From an uncultured Clostridia bacterium (lineage in GTDB: Bacteria; Bacillota; Clostridia; Lachnospirales; Lachnospiraceae), in contig CALZBV010000002.1 of the NCBI GenBank assembly GCA_945622055.1, positions 1 through 34,194 on the forward strand: a stretch of DNA of 34,194 bases, given 5' to 3'. Below the pieces are notes generated by a model that had not been told where the DNA came from, ran no database searches, and saw nothing but the letters and a program-made list of their open reading frames with translations. Made by a program: the position numbers and the translations under genes. Below, piece after piece: positions 25,972-34,194 of the stretch (its first letter is position 1; each line of letters opens with the position of its first letter).

Positions 25972-26035
25972 AGCAGTATGGGACATGGGATTTACAGGAT
26001 GAGTCGGGCAGACCATTGACGGAAGGAGAATGTAC

Positions 26036-26740
26036 ATGCAATGCATTTTAATTGCTGATGATAATACAGATATTACGGATGTGCTGGCGGCATATGTAAA
26101 AAAAGAGGGCTACGAGCCTGTGCTGGCAGCGGACGGAGAAGAGGCACTCCGCCTGTTCCGGCAGTGCAATCCGGCTGCAGTGCTTTTAGATGTAATGATG
26201 CCGAAGGAGGATGGATATGAGGTCTGCAGAAAGATTCGTGCTGCTTCGGATACGCCGGTAATTCTGATTACCGCACGCGGTGAGGATTTTGAGCGTGTTA
26301 TGGGACTGGATATCGGGGCGGATGACTACATAGTAAAGCCATTTTCGCCGAATGAGGTTATGGCACGTCTTCGTGCGGTACTGCGGCGTATGGCACGAAA
26401 TGACAGGGACAGGGGCGGTGAATCGAACGCCAATGTGATTATGATTGACAATCTGATGATTAATCTTGAGGAGTACACCCTTACGATTGGCGGTAAGCCG
26501 ATTGCACTTACCAAAAAGGAAATCGAAACGATGTGGACGCTCGCGGGAAATCCGAAGAAGGTATTCACAAGAGACAATCTGCTTGACAGTCTGTGGGGCT
26601 ACGATTACGTCGGCGATACGCGTACGGTGGATTCCCATGTAAAACGTCTGCGCGCAAAGCTTGACAAGGCAGAGCATCCGGGCTGGGACATTGCGACGGT
26701 CTGGGGTGTCGGTTATAAGTTTGAGCTTACGGAGAACTAA
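26036..26740 (+). CDS. OmpR-family response regulator
   Basis: Receiver domain (LIADDNTDI, LLDVMMPKEDGYEV, VKPFSPNEVMARL) plus winged helix (LTKKEIETMWTLAGNPKKVFTRDNLLDSLWGYDYVGDTRTVDSHVKRLRAKL). ATG 26030 is alternative; SD spacing favours 26036. Confidence 0.96.
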   Translation: MQCILIADDNTDITDVLAAYVKKEGYEPVLAADGEEALRLFRQCNPAAVLLDVMMPKEDGYEVCRKIRAASDTPVILITARGEDFERVMGLDIGADDYIVKPFSPNEVMARLRAVLRRMARNDRDRGGESNANVIMIDNLMINLEEYTLTIGGKPIALTKKEIETMWTLAGNPKKVFTRDNLLDSLWGYDYVGDTRTVDSHVKRLRAKLDKAEHPGWDIATVWGVGYKFELTEN

Positions 26741-26761
26741 CGGATTTTGCAGGAGAGCAGA

Positions 26762-28255
26762 ATGAAGAAGGAAAAAAAGAGAAGACCACGACATACGCTG
26801 TTTGTGACAACCTATTTTGGTTTTGCTGCGATTATCCTTCTGTTTGCGGTGGCACTTGGTGTTATTTACATGCGTCTTTACGAAAAGACAACGATGGATG
26901 GATACCGTGAGCAGATAAGAACCAAGGCGGAGAGTGTTGCGAAGCGCTGTTCCCGCTACTTTTTGGATTATCAGCCTGCCGCATGGCAGGATTATCTGAT
27001 TATGCTTGGCGAAATCGAGCAGACGGAGGTCTGGGTGGTTGCAAATCCGAATGCAGAGCATCCGCTGACAGCGGCATTTGCACTGGATATGGACGGTTTT
27101 ATGCGTCTGGAGACATATGAAAGCGGCTATCGTGACATTATCAATAATGTGTTCCACAATATTCCGACGGCGAGAACCCGTTTCAGCTCAGTCCATGAGA
27201 TGAATGTTGTAACGGTAGGTGTTCCTGTTTCCGGTGCGAACGGAGAGGTTGCCGGTGGTATTATTATGAATGCCAAGGTGGAAAACGAAAAAGCGGTGGT
27301 AGACAGCAGCTGGCAGCTGATTGCAGTCAGTGCAATTATTTCCCTGGTGTTAGCGTTTGTAACGGCGTTTCCCTATGTAAAGGCGCTGTCGGACCCGATT
27401 TTGAAAATCCGAAGAACGGCGCTTGAGCTTGCAGCCGGCAATTACAACATTGAGACGAGAATACGCCGGAGGGACGAAATCGGTGAGCTGGCACTTACGA
27501 TGGATTTTTTGTCACAGAAGCTTCAGCAGAACGAGATTGAACGGAAAAACCTTGACCAGATGCGGTTTGATTTTTTTGCCAATGTATCGCATGAGCTTCG
27601 TACGCCGATTACGGTTGTGCGCGCATATACCGAGAGTCTTGTGGATGGTGTGGTGGATGACCCGGAGAAGGTGCGCCATTATTATGAAAGAATGCTTCGG
27701 GAATGTAAGGGGATGGAGCGGCTGGTCGGCGACCTTCTGCTTCTTTCCAAAATGCAGAATCCTGATTTTACGATAGAAAAGGAGCCGGTAAACCTGGTAC
27801 AGATTTTTGAGGATCTTCGAAAGACTGTACTGACACTTGGTGACGAGAAGGATATTGCAGTGGATCTTTACACGGAGCTTCCGGTGATCATGATGCTCGG
27901 TGATTATGACCGCCTGCGTCAGATGTTCCTCGTGATTCTGGACAATGCGATAAAGTTTTCCCCGGAGGGTTCTACGGTATATATCCGGGTGACAACGGAG
28001 GAGCATATCGTGGTTTCGATTCGCGACGAAGGAATCGGTATCAGCGAGGAGGAACAGGAGTTTATTTTCGAAAAGTTCTATAAATCAAAGCTTCGTCAGA
28101 ATGCAAAGGGCTCCGGACTCGGACTTGCGATTGCAAAGCAGATTGCAATCCGTCATGGCGGTACGATTGAAATTCACAGTGAGCTCGGAAAAGGCACAGA
28201 GATTATTTTTTATTTTCCGGAGGCAGAACTGTTTGATTCCAAGAGAGGAATGTAG
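26762..28255 (+). CDS. Sensor histidine kinase
   Basis: Two TMs, HAMP, HisKA 'FFANVSHELRTPITVVRAYTESLVDG', HATPase 'LDNAIKFSPEGS', 'GSGLGLAIAKQIAIRHGG'. Confidence 0.96.
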   Translation: MKKEKKRRPRHTLFVTTYFGFAAIILLFAVALGVIYMRLYEKTTMDGYREQIRTKAESVAKRCSRYFLDYQPAAWQDYLIMLGEIEQTEVWVVANPNAEHPLTAAFALDMDGFMRLETYESGYRDIINNVFHNIPTARTRFSSVHEMNVVTVGVPVSGANGEVAGGIIMNAKVENEKAVVDSSWQLIAVSAIISLVLAFVTAFPYVKALSDPILKIRRTALELAAGNYNIETRIRRRDEIGELALTMDFLSQKLQQNEIERKNLDQMRFDFFANVSHELRTPITVVRAYTESLVDGVVDDPEKVRHYYERMLRECKGMERLVGDLLLLSKMQNPDFTIEKEPVNLVQIFEDLRKTVLTLGDEKDIAVDLYTELPVIMMLGDYDRLRQMFLVILDNAIKFSPEGSTVYIRVTTEEHIVVSIRDEGIGISEEEQEFIFEKFYKSKLRQNAKGSGLGLAIAKQIAIRHGGTIEIHSELGKGTEIIFYFPEAELFDSKRGM

Positions 28256-28279
28256 GAAGCTGTGAAAGCGGTGGAAAGG

Positions 28280-28489
28280 ATGAAGGGTATGAATCTTTCG
28301 GTAGGAGATATTGTAAAAATGAAAAAGCAGCATCCCTGCGGAAGCCGGGAATGGGAGCTGCTCCGTGTCGGCATGGATATCAAAATGAAGTGTATGGGCT
28401 GCGGACATCAGGTCATGCTGGCCCGTTCGCAGGTGGAGAAAAATATCCGCGGTGTGGTTCCGGCTACGGAAAAAGCGAATCATATATAA
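28280..28489 (+). CDS. DUF951 family protein
   Basis: 'LSVGDIVKMKKQHPCGSREWELLRVGMDIKMKCMGCGHQVMLARSQVEKNIRGVV'. Confidence 0.9.
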   Translation: MKGMNLSVGDIVKMKKQHPCGSREWELLRVGMDIKMKCMGCGHQVMLARSQVEKNIRGVVPATEKANHI

Positions 28490-28551
28490 CTTGGGAATGA
28501 TTTTGACCGGCGCAAGAAAACGGCGTGTAAACACGCCAAATAAAAAAACAC

Positions 28552-28581
28552 TTGACAGACCGTTTTGAGCTATGCTATATT
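28552..28581 (+). promoter_or_regulatory. Putative promoter of the rpmG-secE-nusG operon
   Basis: TTGACA-18 bp-TATATT. Confidence 0.7.
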
Positions 28582-28665
28582 ATACTAGCTATGGAAGCGG
28601 TCTTTTTTTTATGCCTAAAAACAGACTTAGCTATTGAGCTAAAATTATAACGGAGGTGGATTGTC

Positions 28666-28815
28666 GTGCGAGTAAAGATTACATTAGCATGTACTGAGTG
28701 CAAGCAGCGTAATTACAATACCATGAAGGAAAAGAAGAATCATCCTGACAGAATGGAAACGAAGAAGTACTGCAAGTTCTGTAAGTCACACACGCTGCAT
28801 AAGGAAACCAAATAA
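28666..28815 (+). CDS. rpmG: 50S ribosomal protein L33
   Basis: GTG start, SD ggaggtg; [49 protein letters not shown]. Not in the ORF track because of the GTG start and short length. Confidence 0.96.
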   Translation: MRVKITLACTECKQRNYNTMKEKKNHPDRMETKKYCKFCKSHTLHKETK

Positions 28816-28881
28816 TCAGCAGGATTTTTTTCTGCCCGTAGGGTTACGGATGCAACGCAGACAGGAAGGAAATAGTGAAGC

Positions 28882-29112
28882 ATGGGAGAGAATACTGCAA
28901 ACACTAAGGAGAAGGCTCCGAAGAAAGGCATTTTTGCCGGTATGAAGAGCTGGTTTAGAGGTCTGAAGTCTGAGTTTAAGAAGATTATCTGGCCTGACAA
29001 GGATACCCTTGTAAAAGAGTCGGCAGCAGCTATCGTCATTACGGTAATTCTCGGTATCGTCATTGCACTGATTGATATGGTGATTGAAACCGGATTACAC
29101 TTAATAATCTGA
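28882..29112 (+). CDS. secE: Preprotein translocase subunit SecE
   Basis: 'GLKSEFKKIIWPDKDTLVKESAAAIVITVILGIVIALIDMVIETGL'; position before nusG. Confidence 0.95.
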   Translation: MGENTANTKEKAPKKGIFAGMKSWFRGLKSEFKKIIWPDKDTLVKESAAAIVITVILGIVIALIDMVIETGLHLII

Positions 29113-29132
29113 TTTGGGACAAAGGTGATGAA

Positions 29133-29657
29133 ATGGCAGAGGCAAAATGGTATGTTGTGCATACTTATTCCGGATACGAGAATAAGGTAAAGGCAAACAT
29201 TGAAAAAACAATCGAAAACAGAAAGCTTCAGGACCAGATTCTTGAGGTTTCCGTTCCGCTTGAGGATGTAATCGAGATGAAGGACGGAAAAGAGAAGAAG
29301 GTTTCCAGAAAGATGCTTCCGGGCTATGTGCTCATCAACATGATTATGAACGATGACACATGGTATGTAGTGCGGAACACCAGAGGCGTAACGGGCTTTG
29401 TAGGTCCGGGAAGCAAGCCGGTACCGCTTACGGAGGAAGAAATCCTGAATATGACGGGTCCTCACGAGCAGGAAGTTGTTTACGAGTTCGAGGTTGGAGA
29501 TACCGTACATGTTGTGTCCGGCGTCTGGGAGAATACCGAAGGCGTGGTACGCATCATCAACGGAGAAAAGAAAACCCTCACTATCAGTATTGATATGTAT
29601 GGCCGTGAAACACCTGTTGAGATTGGATTTGAGGATGTAAGAGCCGACAAATATTAA
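29133..29657 (+). CDS. nusG: Transcription termination/antitermination protein NusG
   Basis: 'AKWYVVHTYSGYENKVKANIEKTIENRKLQDQILEV', 'KMLPGYVLINMIMNDDTWYVVRNTRGVTGFVG', KOW segment. Confidence 0.97.
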   Translation: MAEAKWYVVHTYSGYENKVKANIEKTIENRKLQDQILEVSVPLEDVIEMKDGKEKKVSRKMLPGYVLINMIMNDDTWYVVRNTRGVTGFVGPGSKPVPLTEEEILNMTGPHEQEVVYEFEVGDTVHVVSGVWENTEGVVRIINGEKKTLTISIDMYGRETPVEIGFEDVRADKY

Positions 29658-29678
29658 CAAAAGCGGATTTGTTCCGCA

Positions 29679-29758
29679 GTGGGAGGAATCAGCAGAAGCT
29701 GAAGGTATTCCGGGCGGCATGGCTGCAAAGAAGAGTACCTGACCCCGATAACACCACA
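29679..29758 (+). promoter_or_regulatory. Candidate ribosomal protein L1-binding leader upstream of rplK
   Basis: 5' GTGGGAGG ... CCGATAACACCAC 3'; GUGG/CCAC and GG/CC helices flanking a 7-nt asymmetric loop, like the L1 site of 23S rRNA. Confidence 0.65.
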
Positions 29759-29777
29759 TTTTAGGAGGTATACAAAA

Positions 29778-30206
29778 ATGGCAAAAAAGGTTACTGGTTA
29801 CATTAAGTTACAGATTCCTGCAGGAAAGGCAACTCCGGCACCGCCGGTTGGACCGGCACTTGGTCAGCACGGCGTAAATATCGTACAGTTTACGAAGGAA
29901 TTCAATGCAAGAACCGCAGATCAGGGTGATCTGATTATCCCGGTAGTAATTACCGTATATGCAGACAGAAGCTTCAGCTTCATCACCAAGACTCCGCCGG
30001 CTCCGGTTCTCTTAAAGAAGGCCTGCAACTTAAAGAGTGCATCTGCAGCTCCGAACAAGACAAAGGTTGCAACCATTAAGAAGAGCGAAGTTAAGAAGAT
30101 TGCAGAGCTTAAGATGCCTGACTTAAATGCAGCAAGCATTGAGGCAGCAATGAGCATGATCGCTGGTACCGCAAGAAGCATGGGTATCACGGTTGTTGAT
30201 GACTAA
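29778..30206 (+). CDS. rplK: 50S ribosomal protein L11
   Basis: '[42 protein letters not shown]', '[18 protein letters not shown]'. Confidence 0.98.
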   Translation: MAKKVTGYIKLQIPAGKATPAPPVGPALGQHGVNIVQFTKEFNARTADQGDLIIPVVITVYADRSFSFITKTPPAPVLLKKACNLKSASAAPNKTKVATIKKSEVKKIAELKMPDLNAASIEAAMSMIAGTARSMGITVVDD

Positions 30207-30252
30207 TTCCGATTTGTGATTAGGGGCATGACCCCGTAAATTGTAAGATTAT

Positions 30253-30366
30253 GTGGGAGGAATCGATCATACATGGTGCAAGCAAGTTCGTATGAGAGCT
30301 GACATGAAACCATGCAAAAACAGGTTGCACCGGATTGTATGACTACCTCATTCCGCAAATACCACT
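30253..30366 (+). promoter_or_regulatory. Second candidate L1-binding element between rplK and rplA
   Basis: 5' GTGGGAGGAATC ... ATTCCGCAAATACCAC 3'; GUGG/CCAC and GGAAU/AUUCC helices around GA and GCAAAUA. Confidence 0.6.
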
Positions 30367-30380
30367 AGGAGGTTAATTCA

Positions 30381-31073
30381 ATGAAAAGAGGAAAGAAGTA
30401 TATCGATGCTGTAAAGGCTTTCGATAAGTCCGTACAGTATGATACAAACGAAGCAATTGCTAATGTTAAGAAGTCCGCTACCGCAAAGTTCGATGAGACC
30501 ATCGAGGCTCACATCAGACTTGGTGTTGATGGACGTCATGCAGACCAGCAGGTACGTGGTGCAGTAGTTCTTCCGCACGGTACCGGTAAGACTGTCAGAG
30601 TATTAGTATTCGCAAAGGGTGACAAGGCTAACGAGGCTGAGGCAGCTGGTGCAGATTACGTTGGAGCAGAGGACCTTATTCCGAAGATTCAGAACGAGGG
30701 ATGGTTTGAGTTCGATGTAGTAGTAGCTACCCCGGATATGATGGGTGTTGTTGGTCGTCTCGGTCGTGTACTTGGACCGAAGGGCTTAATGCCGAACCCG
30801 AAGGCCGGAACTGTTACCATGGATGTAACCAAGGCTATTAACGATATTAAGGCTGGTAAGATCGAGTATCGTCTCGACAAGACCAACATTATTCATGTTC
30901 CGGTAGGTAAGGCTTCCTTTACCGAGGAGCAGCTCGCAGACAACTTCCAGACGATTATGGGTGCAATCATTAAAGCAAAGCCGGCATCTGCGAAGGGTCA
31001 GTATTTAAAGAGCGTAACACTTGCGTCCACGATGGGCCCGGGTGTTAAGGTGAACACCGCAAAGTTAGGCTAA
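30381..31073 (+). CDS. rplA: 50S ribosomal protein L1
   Basis: '[23 protein letters not shown]', '[22 protein letters not shown]', '[22 protein letters not shown]'. Confidence 0.98.
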   Translation: MKRGKKYIDAVKAFDKSVQYDTNEAIANVKKSATAKFDETIEAHIRLGVDGRHADQQVRGAVVLPHGTGKTVRVLVFAKGDKANEAEAAGADYVGAEDLIPKIQNEGWFEFDVVVATPDMMGVVGRLGRVLGPKGLMPNPKAGTVTMDVTKAINDIKAGKIEYRLDKTNIIHVPVGKASFTEEQLADNFQTIMGAIIKAKPASAKGQYLKSVTLASTMGPGVKVNTAKLG

Positions 31074-31168
31074 ATTTTCGGCGGATTTCCTGCCGGTTAA
31101 GAAACTTGTTTTTGATTAGGCATATCAAAAAGTCCTTTAATGGTTGACACTATATATGTGTTAGTTGA

Positions 31169-31199
31169 GGCTGTCGTGGAAACACGGCAGCCTTTTTTT
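31169..31199 (+). terminator. Terminator after rplA
   Basis: GGCTGTCGTG-gaaa-CACGGCAGCC followed by TTTTTTT. Confidence 0.85.
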
Positions 31200-31332
31200 A
31201 CAGTGTTTTTCCTGTTCCGGGAAATGTATTGCTTTTCCTTATGAAGTAAGGTACAATTAATGTAGGGATATAAATAAACGGAAGGGAGAAAGGGTATAAC
31301 CGGTCTTTTTAGGTTGGATACCGGGTGAGACG

Positions 31333-32679
31333 ATGAAACAGGAGATTGTTTTTCCGAAAAATCTGTATTCAGATGTACGTATTGAGGAGAGTTACTCTAT
31401 TTGGCTGAACATACAAAACGGAGATATAGACGGGGATGGAGAAATAAGCGAAAAGGGAGCCATGATTCGTGTGTACGACGGAACGATGTGGTACACCTCC
31501 TCCACAAATGACCTTGACAGTATCCAAAAGGAGCTGGACAGTCTGGCAGAACTGGCGAATCCGAATCCGGACATTTATGAGGACCCGGCGATTTCGCTGC
31601 TGGAGGTCAATCATGACCGCATCTTCAGATATGAAGGTGAGAATGATATCAGAAAAATTACCAGAGCCGAGTGGAAGGAGCTGGCAGATGATTATGTTGA
31701 AAAATGTATTGATGACTCCATTCCCGAAATGAATTTCTGGTGTGCGTATGCAAATGCAAATCACCATGTTTACAGCTTTTATTCCAGTAAGGGAGCAAAG
31801 CTGGAGCATGACAATCAGGAATGCAGCATCGGTGTAGCGTATGGCTTTACCGTAGATGGTGTTACCACCTATGGAAACAAGCAGTATACAAGATTCAGAT
31901 TTGAAGACTTAAAGCACCATGAAGACGAAGTGCTTGCCCAAAGAGATAAGGTGATTGATTATGCAAGAAATGCAGTCGATGTCGAACCGGGAGATTATTG
32001 CTGTGTTCTGGCACCGATAGTTACGGCGATGTTTACGCATGAGAGCTTCGGACATAAGAGCGAATCGGATTTCATGCTCAATGATAAGACGCTTCAGGAG
32101 GAGTGGATTATAGGAAAGAAGGTTGGCTCGGAGCTGGTTTCCATCTGCGACGACGGAGAAATGCCAAACCACGGATATAAGCCGTATGATGATGAGGGAA
32201 CGAAGGCGAAGGAAACCTGGCTGATTCAGGGTGGTATCCTGACGGGGCGTCTTCACGATGCTAATTCTGCATCGGTGTTAAAGGAAACACTTACGGGAAA
32301 CTGCAGGGCACAGAGTTATTTACATATGCCGATTGTGCGAATGACAAACACTTATATGAAGGGTGGAGACACTGACCCTGAGAAATTGCTGGAGGGAATC
32401 GAAGACGGTATCTATATCGACAATGTTTCCTCCGGTACCGGACAGTCCATGTTTACGATGCGTCCGACGCTATGCTACCGTATCCGGAACGGAAAAAAGT
32501 GTGAACCGCTGAGAGTAAATGTGGTAAACGGGAATGTGTTCAAAACACTCTTTGACATAGAAGCAGTCGGAAATGATTTTGAACTGTTCGATGAGTATTC
32601 CTGCGGAAAGAACGGTCAGGGAGCGGCAGTTTCTGCAGGCGGACCGTCCATCCGTGTAAAGAGTCTTACGATAAATTGA
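31333..32679 (+). CDS. TldD/PmbA family metallopeptidase (TldD-like, with HExxxH)
   Basis: 'PIVTAMFTHESFGHKSESDFML' (HESFGH), 'DDEGTKAKETWLIQGGILTGRLHDANSA', 'NVSSGTGQSMFTMRPTLCYRIRNGK'. Confidence 0.9.
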   Translation: MKQEIVFPKNLYSDVRIEESYSIWLNIQNGDIDGDGEISEKGAMIRVYDGTMWYTSSTNDLDSIQKELDSLAELANPNPDIYEDPAISLLEVNHDRIFRYEGENDIRKITRAEWKELADDYVEKCIDDSIPEMNFWCAYANANHHVYSFYSSKGAKLEHDNQECSIGVAYGFTVDGVTTYGNKQYTRFRFEDLKHHEDEVLAQRDKVIDYARNAVDVEPGDYCCVLAPIVTAMFTHESFGHKSESDFMLNDKTLQEEWIIGKKVGSELVSICDDGEMPNHGYKPYDDEGTKAKETWLIQGGILTGRLHDANSASVLKETLTGNCRAQSYLHMPIVRMTNTYMKGGDTDPEKLLEGIEDGIYIDNVSSGTGQSMFTMRPTLCYRIRNGKKCEPLRVNVVNGNVFKTLFDIEAVGNDFELFDEYSCGKNGQGAAVSAGGPSIRVKSLTIN

Positions 32680-32736
32680 TAAAACACACGAAACAAAGGG
32701 ATGCAAAATAGAACAGCTGTGAAATGCGGGGGAAAT

Positions 32737-33951
32737 ATGAGAGAAAAGTTTAATACGATTACAGAAAGTACAACGGTAAAATATGTAGAGAGTAAAAAGA
32801 ATTCCGTCAGCAGAATGAAAGAAATCCTTAACTCCTTTCGTGTATATCGGGATGGATTTGCCGGAATTCATTATCAGTTAGGTGAGGTAAAGGATGAGGA
32901 GGGCTATAAAAAGGCAGAGGAGGGGCTTTCAAGAAAGCGTCCATACCCTTTTGAGCCGGAAACCGGAATGAGAAAGCGCGATATGACAGAACGGAAGCTT
33001 TCGGACCGTGAGCTTCTGGAGATTTCCGAGGATAACATGGAATATCTCAGGAAGAATTATCCGGATTTTACGTTCTCCGGGTCCTTTGGTACGCAGGACG
33101 TAAAGAAAACAAGACAAAATGAAAACGGAATGGATTATTGTAACATTGATTACAGTGTGAATGTAGGAATCGGCTTTAAGCATAAGGACAGTAAGGATAT
33201 CTCGGACGGCGGGTTCAGCTTTTGTCTTCGCGACTATGACAGCAAGGTCTTCTATAAAATGGCGGATGATTATCTTGCAAATTATAACAAAATGGTTGAT
33301 TTTCCTGAAGAACTCATTATCGACGAGCAGTATTACGGTATCGTCGGCCAGCTCGGTTCCTATCTGAACGGGGAAAATCTGGCACTGAAGACCTCGCTGC
33401 TTACAGGGAAAATCGGACAGCAGGTGTTTTCTGAGCGCTTTACGCTTGCCCATGATGTAAGTGACAAAGAAACCTGGTTTCATCCGTTCTGGGACGGTGA
33501 TGGCTGCACCCTGAAAAATGACAGACTTTTGTTGATTGACCACGGAAAAATACTTACAGGGTATGCATCCAAGAAGGATGCGCAGAAGTACAATATTTTG
33601 CATACCGGACCGGCTTATTCGGACAATGCCGATATTCCGGGAACAGGTGGACTTAACCTCCGGATTGACAGAAGTACCAAAACGGTAAAAGAGCTTTTGG
33701 ACGGGAGATATGCGGTTATTCCGGTAATGAGCTATGGCGGGGGCTTTAATGAAAAAGGAGAATATACCATGCCGGTTCATTCCAGCCTTTTGTTTGATGG
33801 GGAAAAGATACTTGGAAAGCTTCCGCCGTTTACGATTATCAGTAATATTTTTGACATGTTTGGAAAGGATTTTATCGGCGTTGGAAGCGACCAGCCGGTT
33901 TTCCATGACAAACAGATTCTTTTCAGGGTAAAACGCGGTGAAATGAAATAA
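32737..33951 (+). CDS. TldD/PmbA family protein (second subunit-like)
   Basis: Adjacent to and similar in layout to the previous gene; 'LLIDHGKILTGYASKKDAQKYN', 'NLRIDRSTKTVKELLDG'. ATG at 32701 is an alternative start. Confidence 0.8.
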   Translation: MREKFNTITESTTVKYVESKKNSVSRMKEILNSFRVYRDGFAGIHYQLGEVKDEEGYKKAEEGLSRKRPYPFEPETGMRKRDMTERKLSDRELLEISEDNMEYLRKNYPDFTFSGSFGTQDVKKTRQNENGMDYCNIDYSVNVGIGFKHKDSKDISDGGFSFCLRDYDSKVFYKMADDYLANYNKMVDFPEELIIDEQYYGIVGQLGSYLNGENLALKTSLLTGKIGQQVFSERFTLAHDVSDKETWFHPFWDGDGCTLKNDRLLLIDHGKILTGYASKKDAQKYNILHTGPAYSDNADIPGTGGLNLRIDRSTKTVKELLDGRYAVIPVMSYGGGFNEKGEYTMPVHSSLLFDGEKILGKLPPFTIISNIFDMFGKDFIGVGSDQPVFHDKQILFRVKRGEMK

Positions 33952-34057
33952 CAGGAGTTTATATTATAAAGGACGGGTCTTTGCGGGGATGAAGGGACTA
34001 AATTAAAAGGGGAAGAAAGAAAATGAAAAAGTGAGGAGCATTTCATAATAAGGCGTT

Positions 34058-34098
34058 CGGACCTGTATGCAGGAATGTGTACAGGTCCGGGGCCTTTT
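34058..34098 (+). terminator. Terminator downstream of the TldD/PmbA pair
   Basis: CGGACCTGTA ... TACAGGTCCG then gggcctttttat. Confidence 0.75.
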
Positions 34099-34194
34099 TA
34101 TGGTTGTAGGTTTTGCTGTTTCGCCGTTTTCATGAAACACAGGTGTTCGGATTAAAATTTGGCTGTATAAGTATTCTTTGGTTGTTTTCCACAA

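Noticed and set aside
26186-27157. 323-aa minus-strand ORF opposite the two-component genes
   Set aside because: Shadow ORF, His/Cys/Arg-rich translation typical of antisense reading; real genes are on the plus strand.
28552-28620. AGACCG...CGGTCT followed by a T8 run as a terminator or attenuator for rpmG
   Set aside because: The left arm overlaps the promoter, so it would not be in the rpmG transcript; the loop of ~40 nt makes a stable hairpin unlikely.
28740-29759. 339-aa minus-strand ORF opposite rpmG-secE-nusG
   Set aside because: Overlaps three strongly conserved genes in antisense; no support.
32929-33906. 325-aa minus-strand ORF opposite the PmbA-like gene
   Set aside because: Antisense artefact of the conserved plus-strand CDS.
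1-34194. Anti-phage defence island, prophage or integrative element
   Set aside because: No recombinase, transposase, restriction, toxin-antitoxin or phage structural genes recognised; content is housekeeping with a few sensory and surface genes.

Overview
The window looks like chromosomal DNA from an anaerobic Firmicute, probably Lachnospiraceae or a related Clostridia (inference from gene content and style). It is mostly housekeeping and core-accessory genes. In order: the FeoB C-terminus with a FeoB-associated Cys-rich peptide; a DUF1015 protein (-); a CheX-like protein with four MshEN-type repeats plus CheY; a hairpin-rich intergenic segment; a CgeB-like glycosyltransferase (-); prfC; a CotH-kinase surface protein with 18-bp repeats; an ECF sigma and probable anti-sigma pair; a small acidic membrane protein (-); an MCP; a short family-5 solute-binding lipoprotein; MgtC/SapB; a SurA/PrsA-like foldase (-); a dipeptide-type ABC operon with fused ATPases; a lysine riboswitch with dapA-dapB; a Big2-like secreted protein (-); an OmpR-type two-component system; DUF951; rpmG-secE-nusG-rplK-rplA; and a TldD/PmbA pair. 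I saw no CRISPR array, transposase, prophage, tRNA or rRNA. The strongest leads are: (1) a precise 24+5 residue MshEN-like tetrad (candidate c-di-GMP sensor) fused to a CheX-type phosphatase domain beside CheY; (2) two elements resembling the 23S rRNA L1-binding site, one before rplK and one between rplK and rplA; (3) three 11-bp-phased TGWCAG direct repeats overlapping the predicted -35 of the Big2 gene and divergent from an OmpR-type two-component system; (4) a dense array of perfect hairpins at 4.1-4.35 kb. All functional claims are predictions from reading the sequence; no searches were run.
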